Origin: an uncultured Oscillospiraceae bacterium
GTDB taxonomy: Bacteria; Bacillota; Clostridia; Oscillospirales; Oscillospiraceae
Direction of reading: 5' to 3'
Length of the DNA stretch: 64,000 nucleotides
Assembly (NCBI GenBank): GCA_910585155.1
Contig: CAJUEC010000004.1
Location: forward strand, 1-64,000
The notes under the pieces were generated by a model that was not told where the DNA came from, searched no databases, and worked only from the letters and a program-made list of their open reading frames with translations. How positions within the stretch are numbered: the stretch's first letter is position 1; the number at the start of each line of letters is the position of its first letter. This document shows positions 55,878 to 63,555 of this stretch, in pieces. The position numbers were made by a program, and so were the translations under genes.

Positions 55878-57581
55878 TTACTCGATGCCGCTGAGATCAA
55901 ACTGGTCCAGCCAGGCGCTGGCGGTCTGGCACACGCCCCGCAGGCACTCCTCTCCAAAGGGGCTCTCCAGCCCGGCGTTTTCCAGCAGGCCGGTGAAGGT
56001 GCGGCTGCCGCCCTGGCGGGTGTAGGCCATGTACTTCTCCCAGGCCAGCTTGCGGTCCTTCTGGAGCAGGGCCCAGAACTGGAGGGACACGGTCTGGGCC
56101 AGGCAGTAGTCGATATAGTAGAAGGGGCTGGAATAGATGTGATGCTGGCGCTGCCAGCCCTCGCCCTCGGCATAGAAGGGGATGTCCCCGTCCAGCTTCA
56201 TCCAGGGCATATACACCCCCAGCAGCTCCTTCCACACGGCGTGGCGCTGGGCGGGGGTCATGTCCGGCTTGGCGTACACCTCGTGCTGGAAGTGGTCCAC
56301 CATGGCGCCGTAGGGGATGAAGGTGAGGGCGCCGGACAGGTGGCTGTACAGGAACTTTTTGGTGTCCTCGCCGAAGAAGCCCTCCGCCCAGGGCCAGGCC
56401 ATGAACTCCATGGACATGGAGTGGACCTCGCAGGCCTCCATGCCGGGCCAGACGTACTCCATGGGCACCCGGTCCCGGTTCATCCAGGCGGCGAAGGCGT
56501 GGCCCGCCTCGTGGGTCACCACCTCCACGTCCCCCTGGGTGCCGTTGAAGTTGGCGAAGATGAAGGGCACCCGGTAGTCCGCGATGGAGGTGCAGTAGCC
56601 GCCGGACCGCTTGCCCTCGGTGGACAGCACATCCAGCAGCTCGTTGTCCAGCATGGTCTGGAAGAACTCGGCGGTCTCGGGGGACAGCTCGTCGTAGAAC
56701 CTCTTTCCCTGGGCCAGGATGTCGTCGGGGCTGCCCTGGGGCCGGGGGTTGCCGGAGCGGAACTCCAGGGCGTTGTCGGCAAAGCTCATGGGGTACTGCT
56801 TGCCCAGCCGCTTGGCCTGCTCCTTATAGATGCGGTCGGCCACCGGCACCAGGTATTTCACCACGGCGGCGCGGAACTTTTCCACGTCCTCCTTGGTGTA
56901 GCAGTTGCGGCCCATGCGGTAGTAGCCCAGGGTGGTGTACCCCTCGTAGCCCAGCGTCCTGCCCATTTCGTCCCGCAGGTGGGTGAGCTGGTCGTAGATG
57001 CGGTCCAGGTCCGCCTGGTGGTCCTTGTACCACTGGCCCTCCGCCTTCCAGGCGGCCAGACGGCGGGCGTCGTCCGCGTCGGTCTTGAAGGGGGTGAGCT
57101 GGGACAGGGTGTAGGTCTTGCCCTCGAAGGGGATCTGGGCGGAGGCCAGCAGCTTCTCATACTCGGTGGTCAGGTCGTTCTCCCGCTGGAGCTGGGGGAT
57201 GATCTCCGGGGAGAAGGTCTTGAGCTGGATCTCCGCATTGACAAACAGCAGATCGCCGTACTCCGCCTCGAACTCCTTGCGGAAGGGGGATTCCAGCATG
57301 GCCATGGTCCAGGCCTGCATGTACTCCTGGAGCTGGGGCATGGCGCCGTTCCAGAAGGTCTCCTCCCCGTCGTAGAACTGGTCCCGGGTGTCGATGGAGT
57401 GGCGGACGCTGGCCAGGGTGGCCTGGGTGTCGATGTGCTTCAGCTCCCGCTCCCGCTCCAGGAACACGGCCTTGGCCTCCTCGTAGCTGGCGGCGCCCTT
57501 CAGCCGCTCCACCAGACCGGACAGGGTCTGCTTCATCCCCTCCAGGTCGGGGCGCTCATAGGGCATCTGGGAAAATTTCAT
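55878..57581 (-). CDS. M3-family oligoendopeptidase (PepF-like)
   Basis: A 567-residue cytoplasmic zinc peptidase. The zinc motif THEAGHAFAAW (HExGH) is followed by the glutamate in EACEVHSMSMEFMAWPW. Other M3 features are GYCTSIADYRVPFIFANFNGTQGDVEVV upstream of the motif and the C-terminal HIYSSPFYYIDYCLAQTVSLQFW. It digests peptides up to about 20 residues. AAGGAGG precedes the ATG at 57581. Confidence 0.95.
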   Translation of the reverse strand: MKFSQMPYERPDLEGMKQTLSGLVERLKGAASYEEAKAVFLERERELKHIDTQATLASVRHSIDTRDQFYDGEETFWNGAMPQLQEYMQAWTMAMLESPFRKEFEAEYGDLLFVNAEIQLKTFSPEIIPQLQRENDLTTEYEKLLASAQIPFEGKTYTLSQLTPFKTDADDARRLAAWKAEGQWYKDHQADLDRIYDQLTHLRDEMGRTLGYEGYTTLGYYRMGRNCYTKEDVEKFRAAVVKYLVPVADRIYKEQAKRLGKQYPMSFADNALEFRSGNPRPQGSPDDILAQGKRFYDELSPETAEFFQTMLDNELLDVLSTEGKRSGGYCTSIADYRVPFIFANFNGTQGDVEVVTHEAGHAFAAWMNRDRVPMEYVWPGMEACEVHSMSMEFMAWPWAEGFFGEDTKKFLYSHLSGALTFIPYGAMVDHFQHEVYAKPDMTPAQRHAVWKELLGVYMPWMKLDGDIPFYAEGEGWQRQHHIYSSPFYYIDYCLAQTVSLQFWALLQKDRKLAWEKYMAYTRQGGSRTFTGLLENAGLESPFGEECLRGVCQTASAWLDQFDLSGIE

Positions 57582-57612
57582 CACGGTTCCTCCTTCAGTC
57601 AATTAGAACTAG

Positions 57613-57628
57613 TGTTTCACGTGAAACA
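57613..57628. other. parS centromere site
   Basis: TGTTTCACGTGAAACA is a perfect 16 bp palindrome matching exactly the Bacillota parS consensus TGTTNCACGTGAAACA bound by ParB (Spo0J). It is intergenic, between pepF and the NUDIX gene and 3 kb from ffs-dnaX. ParB loading and SMC recruitment would occur here; smc itself lies in this window. parS sites cluster near the replication origin. Confidence 0.92.
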
Positions 57629-57632
57629 TTTT

Positions 57633-58121
57633 TCAACGGACCCTCTCCCCGTTCAGCACCGCCCGGGTCAGCCGGTCCTCCCCGCCGGGCGCGCGGTAGT
57701 CCAGGGTGAGCAGGAAGGGCGGGGCGTCCTGGGCCAGCAGCTCCAGGAAGATCCTGTCCCCCTCCCAGATGGGCAGCTGGGCGACCTGCCCCTTGGGTAC
57801 CCATTTCAGGCTGCCCTCGGCGCAGTCCTCCGCCAGCTCCCCCGTCCAGCCCGTGGCGGTAAAGAGGTACATGTACTGGTCCGAGCCGCTGTCATTGCAC
57901 AGGAAGGTGACCACCCCCCGGAACCGCCACTCGGTGAGGGTGAGGCCGGTCTCCTCCCGCACCTCCCGGCACAGGCACTCGTCGGGGCTCTCCCCCGCCT
58001 CAAATTTGCCGCCCACGCCGATCCACTTTCCCTCGTTGATGTCCGCCTTTTTCTTCACCCGGTGGAGCATCAGGTACTCCCCCTGGGGGTTTTCCAGGTA
58101 GCACAGGGTGCTGTTGTACAT
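57633..58121 (-). CDS. NUDIX hydrolase (MutT-like)
   Basis: A 162-residue pyrophosphohydrolase. The NUDIX box is complete (GGKFEAGESPDECLCREVREETGL, about residues 37-60), with the metal-binding REVREE. The first strands (STLCYLENPQGEYLMLHRVKKK) suggest an 8-oxo-dGTP-type substrate, but the family is promiscuous. It follows ybaB by 10 bp in the dnaX operon. Confidence 0.92.
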   Translation of the reverse strand: MYNSTLCYLENPQGEYLMLHRVKKKADINEGKWIGVGGKFEAGESPDECLCREVREETGLTLTEWRFRGVVTFLCNDSGSDQYMYLFTATGWTGELAEDCAEGSLKWVPKGQVAQLPIWEGDRIFLELLAQDAPPFLLTLDYRAPGGEDRLTRAVLNGERVR

Positions 58122-58131
58122 CGCGGCGGCC

Positions 58132-58479
58132 TCAGAAGGGCAGGTTCAAGCCACCAGTGAGCTTGGACATCTGGCTGGCCGCGTCGTCGTTTGCCTTGCG
58201 CAGCGCCTCGTTGACGGCGGCCACAATCAGGTCCTGGAGCATCTCCACGTCCTCCGGGTCCACCGCCTCCGGGTCGATGGCCACGGACGTCAGCTCCTTC
58301 TTGCCGGTCACCACGGCGGTCACCATTCCGCCCCCGGCGGCGGCCTCATAGGTCTTGGCCTCCAGCTCCTCCTGGGCCTTGAGCATGTCCTGCTGCATTT
58401 TCTGGGCCTGGCGGATCATGTTGTTCATGTTGCCGCCCCCCATGCCGCCCATACCGCGGCTGTTGAATCCCTTCGCCAT
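58132..58479 (-). CDS. ybaB: YbaB/EbfC nucleoid-associated protein
   Basis: A 115-residue DNA-binding protein. After a Gly/Met/Asn-rich N-terminus it shows NNMIRQAQKMQQDMLKAQEELEAKTYEAAAGGGMVTAVVTGKKELTSVAIDPEAVDPEDVEMLQDLIVAAVNEALRKA, the conserved EbfC fold. It lies 63 bp downstream of dnaX, the common Bacillota order dnaX-ybaB-recR; recR is replaced here by a NUDIX gene. Confidence 0.93.
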   Translation of the reverse strand: MAKGFNSRGMGGMGGGNMNNMIRQAQKMQQDMLKAQEELEAKTYEAAAGGGMVTAVVTGKKELTSVAIDPEAVDPEDVEMLQDLIVAAVNEALRKANDDAASQMSKLTGGLNLPF

Positions 58480-58542
58480 TGTTCGGTTACCTCCTGTGTC
58501 ATATTTCCATGCCTCGCCCGCCCGCTGCCCGCGGCTCGGGCG

Positions 58543-60291
58543 CTATTCCACGGTGATGTTGCTGCCCCCCTGGGCCAGAAAAGCCTCCAGCGCGTCCCCC
58601 GTTTGGAGGGCGGGGGCGGTCTCCGCCGGGGCCTGCCCCACGGTGAGCGCCACCCGACCGGCGGCGCCGGTGATCCTCTGGAGCAGCTCGGCCATGGGCC
58701 GGGTGATGGCGGGGCGGTCCAGCATATCCCGCAGGAAGTCGTTGGCCACCCACAGGGTGAGCTGTCCATTTTCCCAGCGGCCCTCCGCCATGGCGGAATT
58801 GCTGAGAAAGCTGTAATCGCTCACCGCCAGCAGGCTCTTCAGCTGGTCCCGGAAGGCGGGCCAGCCCGGCCAGCCGCTTCCGCCCGGGGCGCGGGGCGCC
58901 GCCTCTGGGGCGGGCTGCGCCTGGACCGGCGGCGCGGGCCGGGGCTCCGACCCGGCCCGGGGGCGGGCCGGCGGCTTTTTCGCGGGCCTCGGCTCCACGT
59001 CCCAGGGGGGGGCGTCCTCCCCGCCGGACGGGGGCTCCTCCTCCGGCAGCGGCGGCTCCTCCCAGGGGACCTCCTCCGGAGGGGGCGCCTCCCGCCTGGG
59101 GGCGGGGCGGGCCCCCCGCTCCGGCGCGGCGGGCCCGGGGGCGGCGGGGGGCACGCCCCCCTGCTCCAGCCGGGCGATCCGGGCGGACAGCCCCGCCGGG
59201 GAGGGGTCCAGAGCCGGGTCGCACAGGGCCACCAGGCACAGCTCCATATCGGTGCGGCGGTTGGCCGACCGGGCCAGCTCCGCCGATGTCTTCTGCAGCG
59301 CGGTGAGCATCTGCACCAGCCGGGGCACGTCGAACCGGGCGGACAGGCGCTTCAGCGTCTCCCCGTCAAAGCCGCCGGTCATCAGGGCGGCCCCGCCCCG
59401 GGGGGCGGTTTTGCGCACCAGCAGGTCCCGGACCAGGGCGGACAGCTCCCCCGCCAGGGCGGCCATCTCCCTGCCCCCGGCGTACAACCTGTCCAGCTGC
59501 TCCAGGGCGGCGGCGGCGTCCCCGTCGGCGGCGCGCTCCAGCAGGGCGGCGGCCTCCAGGTTGCCCGCCAGCCCCAGGGCGGAGAGCACCCCCTCCTCAT
59601 CCACCGCCTCTCCCCCGGCGGCGCACTGGTCCAGCAGGGACAACGCGTCCCGCATTCCGCCGTCGGCCAGCCGGGCGATGAGGGCGGCCGCCTCCCCGCT
59701 GAGGGAGAAGCCCTCCTCCCGGGCCACGTGGAGCAGGTGGTCCGCGATGTCCTCGGCGTGGATGCGCTTGAAGGCGAACTGCTGGCACCGGCTCTTGATG
59801 GTGGCGGGCACCTTGTTTACCTCGGTGGTGGCCAGGATGAACATCAGGTGCTCCGGCGGCTCCTCCAGGATCTGGAGCAGGGCGTTGAAGGCCTGAGTGG
59901 AGAGCATGTGGACCTCGTCGATGATGTACACCCGCTTCTTCACCGAGGCGGGGGTGTACACCGCCTCGTCCAGGATGGCGCGGATGTCGTCCACCCGGTT
60001 GTTGGAGGCGGCGTCCAGCTCCAGCACGTCCAGGATGGAGCCGTTCTCGATGCCCAGGCAGGCGGGGCAGGCGCCGCAGGGGTTGCCGTCCTGGGGATTT
60101 TCGCAGTTCACCGCCCGGGCCAGCAGCTTGGCGCAGGAGGTCTTGCCCGTCCCCCGGGTGCCGGTGAAGAGGTAGGCGTGGCTCAGCCGGCCCGACTGGA
60201 CCTGGCGCTTCAGGGTCTGGGTGACGTGGCCCTGGCCCACCACCTGGTCAAAGGTCTTGGAGCGCCACTTGCGGTACAGGGCTTGATACAT
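58543..60291 (-). CDS. dnaX: DNA polymerase III subunit gamma/tau
   Basis: A 582-residue clamp-loader ATPase. It opens MYQALYRKWRSKTFDQVVGQ; Walker A is GTRGTGKTSCAKLLARAV; a zinc module with four cysteines follows (VNCENPQDGNPCGACPACLG); then DVLELDAASNNRVDDIRAI, VYIIDEVHMLSTQAFNALLQILEEPPEH and sensor TTEVNKVPATIKSRCQQFAF. A Pro-rich linker (about residues 370-460) precedes the tau-like end. ATG 60291 follows GAGGTGA. Confidence 0.95.
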   Translation of the reverse strand: MYQALYRKWRSKTFDQVVGQGHVTQTLKRQVQSGRLSHAYLFTGTRGTGKTSCAKLLARAVNCENPQDGNPCGACPACLGIENGSILDVLELDAASNNRVDDIRAILDEAVYTPASVKKRVYIIDEVHMLSTQAFNALLQILEEPPEHLMFILATTEVNKVPATIKSRCQQFAFKRIHAEDIADHLLHVAREEGFSLSGEAAALIARLADGGMRDALSLLDQCAAGGEAVDEEGVLSALGLAGNLEAAALLERAADGDAAAALEQLDRLYAGGREMAALAGELSALVRDLLVRKTAPRGGAALMTGGFDGETLKRLSARFDVPRLVQMLTALQKTSAELARSANRRTDMELCLVALCDPALDPSPAGLSARIARLEQGGVPPAAPGPAAPERGARPAPRREAPPPEEVPWEEPPLPEEEPPSGGEDAPPWDVEPRPAKKPPARPRAGSEPRPAPPVQAQPAPEAAPRAPGGSGWPGWPAFRDQLKSLLAVSDYSFLSNSAMAEGRWENGQLTLWVANDFLRDMLDRPAITRPMAELLQRITGAAGRVALTVGQAPAETAPALQTGDALEAFLAQGGSNITVE

Positions 60292-60590
60292 GGGCTTCAC
60301 CTCAACAATAAAAAGAAATGCGCAGCGCGTTCAGTGCGCTGCGCTCCGCGCGCGTTGCAATTGGGGCCCAAACGGGTCTCCGGCCCGCTGCGCGGGCCTG
60401 CCAGCCTGCGCTCGCGCTTCGGCTTTGTCACGTTCGCGCTGGGCTGGCTTACGCCCCGGCTTCCCTCCGACTCGGACTGGTCTCCGGCCCGCTGCGCGGG
60501 CCTGCGCTCGTCCTCGCTCCGGTCCATCCGGGCCTGCCAGCCTACGCTCGCGCTTCGGCTTTGTCACGCTCGCGCTTCGACGCAAAACAA
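60292..60590. repeat. GC-rich repeated segment between SRP RNA and dnaX
   Basis: A 299 bp gap without a gene. A 47 bp unit starting GGGCCTGCCAGCCT occurs at 60394-60440 and 60530-60576 (2 differences), and a 26 bp unit starting GGTCTCCGGCCCGC at 60375-60400 and 60479-60504 is identical. The second unit contains a hairpin (GGCCCGCTGCGCGGGCC). Confidence 0.7.
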
Positions 60591-60887
60591 GGCCGCGCAC
60601 CGGCCTTTGAAGGACAGGATATGCCCGTTACCCATACAGCCGGCTCAGGATCGGCGCTCCCGCGGCACACGTCCAGGTCCGCTTAGTGCTGCTCGGTTCC
60701 CCGCCTGACACGGTTCACGGGTGAGCGTTGCGCAGGACCGATCCATCATCGCTGCTTATATGGGGCAGACGGCACAGTCTGCCTCCGGGGGCCGGGATTC
60801 ATCCCTGCTGTAGCGGGTTGCAGGTACAGGGCACCGCTATCTCCCCGACTAGCGCGGCCTTGCTTCACGCCGAAGCGCTGGCAAGCT
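60591..60887 (-). ncRNA. ffs: Signal recognition particle RNA, large bacterial type
   Basis: The minus strand carries the Alu-domain segment GGTGCCCTGTACCTGCAACC with AGCAGGG, and the S-domain segment GGTCCTGCGCAACGC, then GTGAACCGTGTCAGG, GGAACCGAGCAGCACTAAGC and GTGTGCCGCGGGAGC, as in B. subtilis scRNA. The ends pair (GGCCGCGC near 60855 with GCGCGGCC at 60591-60598). The 3' end is followed by TTGTTTTG. With Ffh it targets exported proteins to FtsY. It sits directly upstream of dnaX, the conserved Bacillota order. Exact ends are estimated. Confidence 0.93.
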
Positions 60888-60893
60888 GGAGTT

Positions 60894-60922
60894 ATTTTAT
60901 CACGGTTGGGAGGATTTATCAA
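60894..60922 (-). promoter_or_regulatory. Sigma-A promoter of the SRP RNA
   Basis: Minus-strand -35 TTGATA (60917-60922), 17 bp spacer, -10 TAAAAT (60894-60899). Start expected near 60887. Confidence 0.85.
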
Positions 60923-60950
60923 CTCTATTTTTGAAAAAAGAAAAATGCCG

Positions 60951-61577
60951 TCAGCGCAGGATGTGCCACACGTCCTCCCCCTCAAAGCCGCAGGCGCGGT
61001 AGACCCCCTCGGGACGGGTGGGGTTTTCGCACTCCCCCGACACCGTGGCAAACCCCGCAAAGCCCCGCATCGCCTCCAGCGCCCGGGCGGTCAGCGAGAC
61101 CGCGATCCCCCGCCCCCTGTACTCGGGCAGCACCTGAAGCCATTCGATGACCCCCTCCCCCGCCTCCGGGTCGAACGCCCCGATGACGCAGCCCACCAGC
61201 CCGCCCGCCGCGAAAGCTCCAAGCCACAGCTCAGGGCGGTAGACCGGGGCGGCGGCCCAGCCCCGCACCTCCCCCTCCGTCACCTGGATGCCGGAGTGGC
61301 GGTAGCAACGGTTGATGACGCCGGCCAGCTCCCCGGCCCGGTCCGGCGAGACCGGGCCGAACGTGACGCCGGGCGGGGACGCGGGCCGGGGTATGTCCCG
61401 CAGGCGGTGGAGCAGCCGGAAAAACCGGCTGTGGGAGCGGCCCGCCGCCATGCCCTCGTCAAACCGGCTGTGGTGGACAATCTCCATCCCGGCGGGGATG
61501 GAGAGCTCCCTGGCCTTCCAATAGGGGATGGAGAGGGCGCCGCAGGGGTCGGCCAGATATGCCTGGAGGGAAATCAT
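60951..61577 (-). CDS. GNAT-family N-acetyltransferase
   Basis: A 208-residue protein whose C-terminal 130 residues form a GNAT domain: VIEWLQVLPEYRGRGIAVSLTARAL carries the acetyl-CoA loop (Q/RxxGxG/A as YRGRGIA), followed by NPTRPEGVYRACGFEGE near the end. The N-terminal 70 residues are not assigned. The acceptor is unknown. Its stop lies 29 bp upstream of the ffs promoter, on the same strand. Confidence 0.88.
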   Translation of the reverse strand: MISLQAYLADPCGALSIPYWKARELSIPAGMEIVHHSRFDEGMAAGRSHSRFFRLLHRLRDIPRPASPPGVTFGPVSPDRAGELAGVINRCYRHSGIQVTEGEVRGWAAAPVYRPELWLGAFAAGGLVGCVIGAFDPEAGEGVIEWLQVLPEYRGRGIAVSLTARALEAMRGFAGFATVSGECENPTRPEGVYRACGFEGEDVWHILR

Positions 61578-61661
61578 ACCGCCTCAGCCTCTTTTCTTTG
61601 GATTTTCACCCGCATGATACCACGGACCGGCCAAACCGTCAAGGCCAGGGCACCCCGGCCC

Positions 61662-61690
61662 TTGCAATCTGCCCCCCGCTCTGATATAAT
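61662..61690 (+). promoter_or_regulatory. Sigma-A promoter of the ATP-grasp cluster
   Basis: -35 TTGCAA (61662-61667), 17 bp spacer, extended -10 TGATATAAT (61685-61690). It lies 33 bp before the GTG start of the ATP-grasp gene. Confidence 0.82.
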
Positions 61691-61723
61691 ATTTTCCAAT
61701 CATGGGAAAAGGGGGCGGGGACT

Positions 61724-62830
61724 GTGGACACCGCTGTCATCACGGATGGAAAATACCGTTCCTCCGTCGCCGCCGCCCGGGCGCTGGGCCGGGGGGGCTG
61801 GCGGGTGGCCGCCGTCCAGACCCGGCGGGACTGCCCCCTGGAGCCGCCGGTGTTCGTCTCCCGGCATGTGGCCGAAGGGCGCTGGCTGGAGGGCGGGGCG
61901 GCGGACCCGGACTACCCGGACCGGCTGTACGCCCTGCTGGAGGGGTACGGCCGCCCCGTGCTCTTCTGCGCCGGAGCGGCCACCCTCAACGCCGTGGCGG
62001 GGCAGCGGGAGCGGTTTGAGCGGGTGTGCGACTTTCTCATCGCCCCCCCCGCCGTGCTGGACGCCCTCAACGACAAGGAGGCGGTCCACCGCCGCTGCCG
62101 GGAGCTGGACATACCCGTCCCCCGGGAATTTGACGGCCCGCCGGACCGCTGGCCCGTCGTCATCAAGCCCCGGTGCGGGGAGAAGCTGGGCCTGAAGGCA
62201 AAGGACCGCTACGCCGTGGCCCGGGACCCCCGGGAGTACGCCGCCAAGCTGGCGGCCATGTCGGAATACGACCCCCACCCCGTGGTCCAGGAGAAGGTGG
62301 AGGGGGACGGCGCGGGGGCCAGCCTGCTGCTGGACCGGGAATCCCGGCTCGTCGCCGCCATCTGCCACCGGCGGATCCGGGAGTACCCCGCCTCCGGCGG
62401 GCCGTCCACCTGCTGCGAGAGCTTTTATGACGAGGGCATGATCCGCCAGGCCCACCGCCTGCTGGCCTCCTTCGGATTTGTGGGCATGGCCATGGTGGAG
62501 TTCAAGGGGAACCGGGTGCTGGAGGTCAACCCCCGGGTGTGGGGCAGCTTCCCCATGACCGAGCGGGCGGACAGCCCCTTTGCCCTGCACTACGCCCGGG
62601 CCGCCCGGGGGGAACGGCTGGACTACCAGCCCCAGGACTACAGCACCGGGGTGCGGATGCGCTTCACCCTCAACGACGGCGCGGCCATGCTGGACTACCT
62701 GCGCCACGGCCGGCCCGGCCCCTTCTTTCAGGGGGTGGCCGACTGGTTCCGGGCCCGGGAGGCCCTGTCCGCCCGGGACGACCCCGCCCCCTGGCGCCGC
62801 TATCTGCGAAATACACTGCTGAGAAGGTAA
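61724..62830 (+). CDS. ATP-grasp domain enzyme
   Basis: A 368-residue ATP-grasp ligase of the CarB-like superfamily. Features: LNDKEAVHRRCRELDIPVPREF (pre-ATP helix), RWPVVIKPRCGEKLGLKA (ATP lysine), HPVVQEKVEGDGAGASLLLD, and the metal-binding VEFKGNRVLEVNPRVWGSF. Members join a carboxylate to an amine or other nucleophile; the substrates cannot be told. It starts at GTG after GGGGGCGGGG. PHP hydrolase and polysaccharide deacetylase genes follow within 3 bp each, hinting at a cell-surface or glycan-modification pathway. Confidence 0.85.
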   Translation: MDTAVITDGKYRSSVAAARALGRGGWRVAAVQTRRDCPLEPPVFVSRHVAEGRWLEGGAADPDYPDRLYALLEGYGRPVLFCAGAATLNAVAGQRERFERVCDFLIAPPAVLDALNDKEAVHRRCRELDIPVPREFDGPPDRWPVVIKPRCGEKLGLKAKDRYAVARDPREYAAKLAAMSEYDPHPVVQEKVEGDGAGASLLLDRESRLVAAICHRRIREYPASGGPSTCCESFYDEGMIRQAHRLLASFGFVGMAMVEFKGNRVLEVNPRVWGSFPMTERADSPFALHYARAARGERLDYQPQDYSTGVRMRFTLNDGAAMLDYLRHGRPGPFFQGVADWFRAREALSARDDPAPWRRYLRNTLLRR

Positions 62831-62832
62831 CT

Positions 62833-63552
62833 ATGGAGATTAAATTGGATCTGCACGTCCATTCCGAGCGCTCCCCGGACGGGGTGATGACCATCGAGGA
62901 GATCGTCTCCCTGGCCCGCGCCAGGGGGCTGCACGGCGCGGCGGTGTGCGACCACGACCTGGCCCTCACCGAACCGCCCCAATTCGACGGCTTCCTCCTC
63001 ATACCCGGCGTGGAGGTGTCCACCCAGCTGGGCCACCTGCTGGGACTGTTCGTCACCGGGCCGGTGGACACCCGGGATTTTTTTGAGGCGGTGGAGGCCA
63101 TCCACGGCCAGGGGGGGCTGGCGGTGCTGGCCCACCCCTTTGAGCACAGCCGGGACGGGGCCCGCCTGGCCCCCGCCGTGCCCCTGCTGGACGGGATCGA
63201 GGTTTGGAACAGCCGGGCGGACCGGAAGCTCCACGACGCCAACGCCCTGGCCCGCAGCTTTGCCCAGGTGTGCGGCCTGCGGCCCTTCGGGGGCAGCGAC
63301 GCCCACTGCCCCCAGGAGGTGGGTAACGGCTTCACCGCGGTGGAGGCGGAGGCCCTCACCCTGGAGTCCGTCAGGGACGCCCTGCTGCGGGGGGACGCCC
63401 GGCCCCAGGGGGTGCGCAGCCGGGCCTGGTACGCCGCCCGCAGCCAGCTGACCAAGCGGCGCAAAACCGGGGCCGGCCCCCTGAGCTACGCGAAATGGGC
63501 GGCCTTTGCCGCCAAATGCTGCGCCCAGGACATTTTTTGGAGGGGGGAGTAA
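62833..63552 (+). CDS. PHP-domain metal-dependent phosphoesterase
   Basis: A 239-residue protein with the PHP motifs in order: KLDLHVHSERSPDG (HxH), AAVCDHDL, GVEVST, LAVLAHPFEHSR (HP), and GGSDAHCPQEVGNGF (SDAH). This is a full set of ligands for the trinuclear site. Substrate unknown; relatives act on phosphoesters of nucleotides or sugars. It is 2 bp after the ATP-grasp gene. Confidence 0.9.
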   Translation: MEIKLDLHVHSERSPDGVMTIEEIVSLARARGLHGAAVCDHDLALTEPPQFDGFLLIPGVEVSTQLGHLLGLFVTGPVDTRDFFEAVEAIHGQGGLAVLAHPFEHSRDGARLAPAVPLLDGIEVWNSRADRKLHDANALARSFAQVCGLRPFGGSDAHCPQEVGNGFTAVEAEALTLESVRDALLRGDARPQGVRSRAWYAARSQLTKRRKTGAGPLSYAKWAAFAAKCCAQDIFWRGE

Positions 63553-63555
63553 GCC

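Noticed and set aside
60318..60686. Small open frames over the SRP RNA and upstream repeats
   Set aside because: They lie across a structured RNA and repeated GC-rich DNA, and give Arg/Pro/Ala-rich products without ribosome sites.
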